This document shows, in pieces, positions 1-4,542 of a stretch of DNA of 8,091 nucleotides. Within the stretch, counting starts at the first letter, position 1, and each line of letters opens with the position of its first letter. Where the stretch lies: positions 1-8,091 of the forward strand of contig JALHEL010000064.1 in assembly GCA_022837205.1 (NCBI GenBank), in the 5' to 3' direction. The DNA comes from Leptolinea sp. Lineage in GTDB: Bacteria; Chloroflexota; Anaerolineae; Anaerolineales; Anaerolineaceae. Made by a program: the position numbers and the translations under genes. The notes beneath the pieces are model-generated. The model saw nothing but the letters and a program-made list of their open reading frames with translations. It was not told the origin of the DNA and did not search any database.

Positions 1-16
1 CACACCCGGATGCAAT

Positions 17-1201
17 TCAAAATGAAAAATCATCCATATAAAATTGAAGTTCGATCATTGCATATGCCGCCATCATATATTCTCCGAAAAATCGCTGAAG
101 TGCGGCAAATTTTTGCCCGGGCCACGACATGACCATTTCTTCAAACCAAGCGATCGCCATTCCGCTGTTGATCATTTTTGTAATCAGAGACGGACTTTTG
201 ATAACGCGATTCATAATACTGTCAGTCTGATAGTCATTAAATTGTTTACGCGCTTGCCGATGCTTTTCCAGAATAGCAGAAAGAAACGAATCATCTTTAA
301 ATATTTGATAGCGATCGATTCCGTAATGTTTCGCAGCCGATTCCAATCCGTAGATAATGTCTAAATTGAAATTTTCCAGAAGATGATTGAAGTATTCCGG
401 CGTGAAATAATAAGAATGCCCTTGTAATTTCTGAAAAGCTTTTAAAGTATCCAAATATCCCAATTGAATATTTCTGGTGATTTTTTCCTGATCAAATTCG
501 AAAGTCCCTCCCAAATCCTCACTGGCACGAATGATTTTAAGGTACACACCGTCTTTTCGTTCCATTTTTCGGGTGAAACCTTCACCGCTTAAATCAATGA
601 CAATAATTTTCCGATATCCTTTTTTAATGAGCATATTGATCGGCATATTGTCATAAATTCCACCATCAATGTATCGTGATCCGCCGGCCACATGAGGTTT
701 AAAAATAGGAAAATTTGCGGAAGCCACAATATAGTCAACCAACTCTTCTTTCGGAATATCTTCTTTAAATTTTTCGATCGGTGACAATGAATCAATTGAA
801 AAAGTCACCAATCCATAATCGAGATCGGAATTATAAATTTTATCGAGATCGATTTCCTGAAGAATAAGATTTTTCAACCCGGAATTACTCAACCCTTTTT
901 GCTGAATTAATTCTTTTATCAATCCCGTGAGGTTTGACGGACTCAGCAGATCATGGTTTGGATCAATCGGTTGCTCGATTTCAAGAATATCTTCCACTCG
1001 AATTCCGCGATAAATCTTTTCGGCTTTGTCGATATCTCCTTGAAGAAAAAGAGCCCCGTTGATCGCCCCGATCGAAGCGCCGACAACTCCCTGTATTTTT
1101 ATTCCCAACTCATTCAGTGCCTTCCATGCACCGATTTCGTAGGCACCGCGTGTGCCTCCACCCGAAAAAACCAATCCGTAATCATCGATTGTAGCAGTCA
1201 T
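17..1201 (-). CDS. Patatin-like phospholipase / acylhydrolase
   Basis: A 394-residue protein with the complete patatin catalytic signature. The glycine-rich oxyanion-hole loop SGGGTRG is at residues 13-19. The nucleophile elbow GASIG is at 41-45, with Ser43 as the presumed nucleophile. The DGG motif is at 179-181, with Asp179 completing the Ser-Asp dyad. Such enzymes hydrolyse acyl esters of phospholipids or other lipids; the substrate here cannot be told. No signal peptide or membrane segment is visible, so it is probably cytosolic and may act at the inner face of the membrane. The core ends near residue 205. The remaining ~190 residues are helical and contain LGYLDTLKAF at 247-256, a stretch I recall from other bacterial patatin proteins of this size. 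The start is supported by AGGAGG (minus strand, 1214-1219), 12 bases upstream. It is transcribed away from all its neighbours; its terminator, if any, is outside the window. The family call is firm, the physiological role unknown. Confidence 0.93.
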   Translation of the reverse strand: MTATIDDYGLVFSGGGTRGAYEIGAWKALNELGIKIQGVVGASIGAINGALFLQGDIDKAEKIYRGIRVEDILEIEQPIDPNHDLLSPSNLTGLIKELIQQKGLSNSGLKNLILQEIDLDKIYNSDLDYGLVTFSIDSLSPIEKFKEDIPKEELVDYIVASANFPIFKPHVAGGSRYIDGGIYDNMPINMLIKKGYRKIIVIDLSGEGFTRKMERKDGVYLKIIRASEDLGGTFEFDQEKITRNIQLGYLDTLKAFQKLQGHSYYFTPEYFNHLLENFNLDIIYGLESAAKHYGIDRYQIFKDDSFLSAILEKHRQARKQFNDYQTDSIMNRVIKSPSLITKMINSGMAIAWFEEMVMSWPGQKFAALQRFFGEYMMAAYAMIELQFYMDDFSF

Positions 1202-1273
1202 TTATATATAATCCCTCCTTTCTATTTATACGCTATTCTAAGAAAATAGGTGTAAATTTTTTAGCAGAAAACG

Positions 1274-1343
1274 ATCATTTCATCGGAATTGTTCTTAAGA
1301 GGGTACCGCTTGCATTGACCTTTGGATAATTCGGTGAAATGAT
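1274..1343. repeat. 13-bp inverted repeat with 44-base spacer
   Basis: The left arm is 1274-1286 and the right arm 1331-1343. The outer nine bases, ATCATTTCA against TGAAATGAT, are perfectly complementary. Four further inner positions pair as two Watson-Crick and two G-T pairs. The arms enclose 44 bases. As RNA on either strand this could form a long stem closing a large loop; as DNA it could be a pair of operator half-sites. The right arm overlaps the candidate -10 of the small gene. No T-tract follows it, so it is not an intrinsic terminator. Its function is unknown. Confidence 0.45.
1315..1343 (+). promoter_or_regulatory. Candidate promoter for the 73-aa gene and proS unit
   Basis: TTGACC at 1315-1320 matches five of six bases of the sigma-70 -35 consensus. 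Seventeen bases later lies AATGAT (1338-1343), which matches only four of six. The pair is 32 bases upstream of the small gene's start codon, leaving a short leader. The -35 is good and the -10 weak, so the assignment is tentative. Confidence 0.35.
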
Positions 1344-1375
1344 AAAATGGATTCATTCAAGAAAGGAGAACAGCG

Positions 1376-1597
1376 ATGAATTCGGAGGAAATCGATTTTA
1401 GCCGGTCGGAGATAGAAATATTTTGGGACGGAATATTGTCAAGAGAAAGGGCAACCATTCTTTCAACATTTTTGTCCGTTACACTTGCCGAACAGGAAAG
1501 TTGTCTGAAACATTTAAACCGTATGGCGCATGAAGAAGGATGGCACGAGGAACAGCGTAAATCTGCACAGATCGCTTTGGATGTATTGAACCGATAG
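1376..1597 (+). CDS. Small conserved-looking protein of unknown function (73 aa)
   Basis: A 73-residue acidic protein that I cannot assign to a named family. The reading frame is convincing because AAGGAG (1363-1368) lies seven bases before the ATG, an ideal spacing. It ends 43 bases before proS on the same strand. The sequence looks like two or three amphipathic helices. It begins with a charged segment around IFWDGILSRE (residues 15-24), has a leucine-rich middle, and ends with a His/Glu/Arg-rich helix including EEGWHEEQRKSAQ (53-65). There is no signal peptide, membrane span or cysteine pair. I have an impression of similar short proteins in Anaerolineae, but that is memory, not a search. 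Its position suggests co-transcription with proS. It may be structural or regulatory; no function should be assigned. Confidence 0.72.
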   Translation: MNSEEIDFSRSEIEIFWDGILSRERATILSTFLSVTLAEQESCLKHLNRMAHEEGWHEEQRKSAQIALDVLNR

Positions 1598-1603
1598 TAT
1601 AAT
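1576..1603 (+). promoter_or_regulatory. Candidate proS promoter (consensus -10)
   Basis: A perfect TATAAT (1598-1603) starts directly after the stop codon of the upstream small gene and lies 37 bases before the proS ATG. The best -35, TTTGGA at 1576-1581 with a 16-base spacer, matches only three of six consensus bases. This may be an internal promoter giving proS its own expression within the unit, or a chance match in AT-rich sequence. Confidence 0.35.
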
Positions 1604-1640
1604 GGGCTGAAATTCGAACGAAGGAAAACGGAAAAGAAAA

Positions 1641-3077
1641 ATGGCAGAGGATAAACTTACTTCACGGAGCGAAAATTATTCCGATTGGTATAACCAGGTC
1701 GTTTTACGGGCTGATTTGGCGGATTATGCACCGGTCCGCGGTTGCATGGTCGTCAAGCCGTACGGATGGGCGCTATGGGAAAATATTCAGCGTGAACTGG
1801 ATCGACGCTTTAAGGAGACCGGCCATGTGAATGCCGCTTTCCCGTTATTAATTCCCAAGTCTTTTTTTGAAAAAGAAAAAGAACACGTGGAGGGCTTCGC
1901 ACCGGAACTGGCGGTTGTCACAATCGGCGGAGGGGAAGAGTTGGAAGAACCGTTAATTATCCGTCCGACTTCCGAAACAATTATCGGCTATATGTATTCA
2001 AAATGGATCAAGAGCTATCGTGATCTGCCGGTCTTGATTAATCAATGGGCAAACGTCGTCCGTTGGGAGATGCGCACCCGTTTGTTTTTGCGAACACTGG
2101 AGTTTTATTGGCAGGAAGGACATACCGCTCATGCGACCGCGGAAGAAGCGCAGGAAGAAACATTACGGATGCTGGATGTTTATGCTGATTTCGCCATCAA
2201 TGAAGCTGCCGTACCGGTTATCAAAGGCAGAAAAAGCGAAACCGAAAAATTTGCGGGCGCAATCAATACTTATTCCATCGAAGCCATGATGGGGGATACA
2301 AAAGCCTTACAGGCAGGTACCAGCCATTATTTGGGCCAAAATTTTGCCAAGGCATTTGATATCAAATACCTGGACCAAAATAATACGTTGCAATATTGTT
2401 GGACGACCTCGTGGGGACTTTCAACCCGCTTCATCGGCGCGATTATCATGACTCACGGTGATGATCAAGGTTTGATTTTGCCTCCCAGATTGGCTCCTTA
2501 CCAGATCGTTATCGTGCCTATTTACAAAAATGACCAAGAACGTTCGGTTGTGATGGAATATATCGAAAAAGTGCAATCCCAACTAAAAGGTTTTCGATAC
2601 CGGTTGGATGATCGAAGCGAATTAACTCCCGGATTTAAATTCAACGAATGGGAATTAAAAGGTGTCCCTCTGCGCTTGGAAATCGGGCCAAAAGATGTGG
2701 AGAAACATGCGATTATGGCAGCCAGACGGGATATCCCGGGAAAAGCGGGAAAGATCTCTCTTTCAATCGAGAATCTGGATCTGAAAATAGAAAATCTGCT
2801 GAATGAAATTCAACAGTCTTTGCTTGAAAAGGCTACGGAATTCAGAGATCAAAATATTCATTTTGCCGATTCATATGATGAGCTGAAACAAATCGTTGAG
2901 AATGGCTGGGCGGAAGCTTGGTGGTGCGGCTCGGCGGAATGCGAAGCCAAAATAAAAGAAGAGACAAAAGCCACCACCCGCTGCATGCCGCTGGATGAAA
3001 AAATACGGGGAAAAGGAAAATGTGTCTATTGCGGTGCGGAAGCGGAGAAAAGAATTTACTTTTCCAAAGCATATTGA
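1641..3077 (+). CDS. proS: Prolyl-tRNA synthetase, archaeal/eukaryotic type (ProS type 3)
   Basis: A cytoplasmic class II aminoacyl-tRNA synthetase that activates proline with ATP and charges tRNA-Pro. The 478 residues match the short ProRS form, which lacks the INS editing insertion of the E. coli type. Visible landmarks are the motif 1 region around 34-75, the proline-binding TSE at 110-112, and motif 2 with Arg141-Trp-Glu143 and Arg151. The motif 3 region runs through SWGLSTR (257-263) and HGDDQGL (272-278). An anticodon-binding domain follows from about 285. The C-terminal domain carries four cysteines, 429, 434, 461 and 464, spaced like the zinc ligands of Thermus ProRS. The protein ends in tyrosine, as Thermus ProRS does, where the terminal carboxylate reaches towards the active site. 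The ribosome site is weak: AAGGA (1621-1625) is far, and GGAAAAGA (1630-1637) is near but poor. No T-box leader precedes it. Identification is secure. Confidence 0.97.
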   Translation: MAEDKLTSRSENYSDWYNQVVLRADLADYAPVRGCMVVKPYGWALWENIQRELDRRFKETGHVNAAFPLLIPKSFFEKEKEHVEGFAPELAVVTIGGGEELEEPLIIRPTSETIIGYMYSKWIKSYRDLPVLINQWANVVRWEMRTRLFLRTLEFYWQEGHTAHATAEEAQEETLRMLDVYADFAINEAAVPVIKGRKSETEKFAGAINTYSIEAMMGDTKALQAGTSHYLGQNFAKAFDIKYLDQNNTLQYCWTTSWGLSTRFIGAIIMTHGDDQGLILPPRLAPYQIVIVPIYKNDQERSVVMEYIEKVQSQLKGFRYRLDDRSELTPGFKFNEWELKGVPLRLEIGPKDVEKHAIMAARRDIPGKAGKISLSIENLDLKIENLLNEIQQSLLEKATEFRDQNIHFADSYDELKQIVENGWAEAWWCGSAECEAKIKEETKATTRCMPLDEKIRGKGKCVYCGAEAEKRIYFSKAY

Positions 3078-3110
3078 TAGAACATCGCATGCAATTGAGG
3101 GAACCCCGAT

Positions 3111-3926
3111 ATGCCCGCCGTAAATCTGTTAAATTTACGTAAGGAAATAACTTCCCTGCTTTGGGAATTTACCGATCCGGAATCATTCCGGGATAAATTG
3201 GCGCAATTGCTCGATCATTATCGGATTATGTCTTTTCGATCGGGGTCTGGTGTCTTAACTTCTTATCAGACACCGGAACTGCATGTTCCTCAACTCGTTC
3301 TCCATGAATTGGAATTAGCGCTTTATCAGACAATTCGGGAACAACCTCAGGCTGCACTGACTCTTTGCGATTCGCTATGGAATGATGTGAACCTGGAGAT
3401 GCATACCATTGCGACCCGAATGTTGGGGCAAATTCCGATTGAATATATGGATCAGGTTTTAACTCGTATAAATGAATGGACCCAAAAAGGATTAAAGCCT
3501 TCCGAATTGAAAGTCTTTTTTCGGAATGCAGCCAGTCTGATCCGACAAAAGCAACCGGAAAAACTGATGAGATCAGCTCAAGACTGGTGTGCGGAACCCG
3601 ACAATAAAAACCGGGAACGCGGGATCCGATTAATGATTTATTTGGTTGAAGATCCGGCATTCATTAATCTTCCGGCAGTCTATACCGCGCTGGAAAAGAT
3701 GCTTCCGGATGCCGACGCCGTCTTACAACCCGATTTAACCGAATTGATCGGTTTGTTATTGAACCGATCCGAAATTGAAACCTCTTTTTTTATTCGCCAA
3801 ATGTTGGAAAATCCGGACAGCGGAAAGATTATTCGCCGGATCGCACGAAAATTACTTCCGAAAATTCCGGAATCTTCCCGGGAATCGATCCAAAATCTTT
3901 TAAGGATTTCGCAGAAAGAGAGTTGA
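3111..3926 (+). CDS. All-helical HEAT/ARM-repeat-like protein, function unknown
   Basis: A 271-residue soluble protein, apparently almost entirely alpha-helical. Successive amphipathic helices with leucine/isoleucine spacing run from about residue 60 to the end, as in HEAT or ARM solenoids. One example is the segment around EMHTIATRMLGQIP (95-108), which resembles a HEAT-type helix pair and recalls DNA-alkylation-repair-like (AlkD-fold) proteins. I see no catalytic motif, signal peptide or membrane span, so a binding or scaffolding role is only inferred. The start is supported by GAGGGA (3097-3102), eight bases upstream of the ATG, and the gene begins 33 bases after the proS stop, suggesting co-transcription. 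No terminator follows it, so transcription may continue into rpsO. The frame is intact and its composition like its neighbours'. I recall similar proteins in Anaerolineae without a known function. Confidence 0.82.
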   Translation: MPAVNLLNLRKEITSLLWEFTDPESFRDKLAQLLDHYRIMSFRSGSGVLTSYQTPELHVPQLVLHELELALYQTIREQPQAALTLCDSLWNDVNLEMHTIATRMLGQIPIEYMDQVLTRINEWTQKGLKPSELKVFFRNAASLIRQKQPEKLMRSAQDWCAEPDNKNRERGIRLMIYLVEDPAFINLPAVYTALEKMLPDADAVLQPDLTELIGLLLNRSEIETSFFIRQMLENPDSGKIIRRIARKLLPKIPESSRESIQNLLRISQKES

Positions 3927-3952
3927 TTTTACCGGGATCATCGATTTATAAA
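3923..3952 (+). promoter_or_regulatory. Candidate rpsO promoter
   Basis: TTGATT (3923-3928, overlapping the stop of the upstream gene) and TATAAA (3947-3952) match the sigma-70 consensus at four and five of six positions, with an 18-base spacer. Transcription would start near 3959 and give rpsO a leader of about 95 bases. The -10 lies between two copies of ATCGAT (3940-3945 and 3956-3961), which could be operator half-sites or chance. Confidence 0.45.
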
Positions 3953-3993
3953 AAGATCGATAATTAATGGTAGAATTTTGTAAAGACTTGTCC

Positions 3994-4017
3994 GAATTCA
4001 GGTAAATGCTTGAATTT
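3994..4017 (+). promoter_or_regulatory. rpsO leader hairpin, candidate S15 autoregulatory site
   Basis: Bases 3995-4002 (AATTCAGG) pair with 4009-4016 (CTTGAATT) across a six-base loop, and G3994-T4017 can add a wobble pair. The loop-proximal end has a G-U pair (4001-4010) followed by a G-C pair (4002-4009). This is the same step that ribosomal protein S15 reads in helix 22 of 16S rRNA. Diverse S15-binding leaders that repress rpsO are known in several bacteria. A T-run (4015-4019) overlaps the 3' arm, but the stem is AT-rich, so termination looks unlikely. The regulatory role is inferred. Confidence 0.35.
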
Positions 4018-4055
4018 TTGGAGACATGCAAAAAATTAATCAGAGGAGCATTGTC

Positions 4056-4328
4056 ATGGCTTTAACGAAGGAAGAAAAAGCAGAAATATTTAAAAATTTT
4101 GGATTGCATGAAGGTGATACAGGATCTGTGGAAGTACAGATTGCCATGCTTACCAAAAGAATCGCCGATTTGACGAATCATCTTAAAACAAGCAAAAACG
4201 ATGAGAGCTCACGTCGTGGGCTGTTGAAAATGGTCGGTCAGCGCCGCCGGTTGTTAGCTTACCTGCGAAAAAACGATTATGCAAGTTATGTGGCCTTAAA
4301 TGAAAAATTAGGCCTGAGGGTTAAATAA
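4056..4328 (+). CDS. rpsO: 30S ribosomal protein S15
   Basis: A 90-residue protein with the full S15 sequence, including HEGDTGSVEVQIA (24-36), SRRGLLKMVGQRRRLLAYL (52-70) and a basic C-terminus ending GLRVK. S15 is a primary binder of 16S rRNA in the small-subunit platform and nucleates S6/S18 assembly. The length is normal (89 in E. coli). An in-frame ATG at 4026 would add ten residues, but GGAG lies only two bases before it. The ATG at 4056 has AGAGGAG (4042-4048) at seven-base spacing and gives the family's usual MALTKEEK start, so I chose 4056. It has its own candidate promoter and leader hairpin and is followed by a strong terminator. pnp follows, the common bacterial rpsO-pnp order. 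Confidence 0.98.
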   Translation: MALTKEEKAEIFKNFGLHEGDTGSVEVQIAMLTKRIADLTNHLKTSKNDESSRRGLLKMVGQRRRLLAYLRKNDYASYVALNEKLGLRVK

Positions 4329-4344
4329 CGAATCAGCGAGTCAG

Positions 4345-4378
4345 AGAGCAGGTGGATTGAAATCATCTGCTCTTTTTT
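4345..4378 (+). terminator. Intrinsic terminator after rpsO
   Basis: A ten-pair stem, AGAGCAGGTG (4345-4354) with CATCTGCTCT (4364-4373) including one G-T pair, encloses a nine-base loop. The 3' arm ends in a run of six Ts (4373-4378), which continues into six As so that 4370-4387 is a perfect 18-base palindrome. It begins 16 bases after the rpsO stop. Its arms are complementary to a second hairpin further downstream, so readthrough into pnp may be controlled. Confidence 0.82.
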
Positions 4379-4461
4379 AAAAAAGAGGTATAAACCTTTA
4401 TTATTTATCAGTATTCACCATGGTTAGGCATTGAAAAAAGATCAGAATCAAATCATCTGCT
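4360..4461 (+). repeat. 12-base direct repeat in the rpsO-pnp spacer
   Basis: AAATCATCTGCT occurs exactly at 4360-4371 and again at 4450-4461, 90 bases apart. The first copy forms the 3' arm of the rpsO terminator and the second the 5' arm of the hairpin before pnp. Each copy can therefore pair with either of two complementary segments, 4347-4354 or 4484-4491. Confidence 0.85.
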
Positions 4462-4508
4462 GAAACCAAAAAAAGAATGGGAAAGCAGATGTTTTTCTTG
4501 TTTTTTTT
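4454..4508 (+). terminator. Hairpin plus T-tract upstream of pnp, possible attenuator
   Basis: CATCTGCT (4454-4461) pairs perfectly with AGCAGATG (4484-4491) across a 22-base A-rich loop. A T-rich tract follows at once: five Ts at 4492-4496 and eight more at 4501-4508. It ends 34 bases before the pnp start, so it looks like a leader terminator or attenuator rather than the end of a gene. The loop is longer than in a typical intrinsic terminator, which lowers confidence. It could instead be a processing or protein-binding hairpin of the kind through which PNPase controls its own mRNA in other bacteria. Confidence 0.45.
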
Positions 4509-4542
4509 CAGTCCCTGGCCTGGTGAAAGAAATGGAACAAGA

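Larger units (their letters stand above)
1202..1375. other. Divergent intergenic spacer
   Basis: This spacer separates the minus-strand patatin gene from the plus-strand small gene, so it should hold promoters for both directions. On the plus strand a TTGACC hexamer (1315-1320) is the best -35. On the minus strand I see TATAAA (1225-1230) and TTTACA (1251-1256), but their 20-base spacing is too long for a confident promoter. A widely spaced inverted repeat (1274-1343) occupies the middle and is listed separately. Confidence 0.6.

Noticed and set aside
953..1249. Plus-strand open frame (98 codons) overlapping the start of the patatin gene.
   Set aside because: It is antisense to the catalytic Ser and glycine-rich motifs of patatin, without a ribosome site or recognisable sequence.
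1296..1312. GAGGGTACCGC resembles part of the T-box antiterminator consensus upstream of a synthetase gene.
   Set aside because: It precedes the small gene, not proS directly. No specifier stem, terminator or full GGGTGGNACCGCG core is present, and the candidate -35 immediately follows.
3226..3660. Minus-strand open frame (144 codons) inside the HEAT-like gene.
   Set aside because: The plus-strand gene has a good start, ribosome site and coherent helical pattern across the same bases. The antisense product has no motif and no ribosome site.
3940..3961. Paired ATCGAT sequences around the rpsO -10 as a terminator for the upstream gene.
   Set aside because: The stem would be only six pairs with a ten-base loop and no T-tract. 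It is better left as a possible operator or chance palindromes.
4026..4055. Ten-residue N-terminal extension of S15.
   Set aside because: The GGAG before ATG 4026 is only two bases away, while ATG 4056 has an ideal site and matches the S15 family start.
4477..4542. Phenylalanine-rich N-terminal extension of PNPase, resembling a signal peptide.
   Set aside because: The codons come from the hairpin and T-tract. No usable ribosome site precedes them, and PNPase is cytosolic with a family-typical start at 4543.
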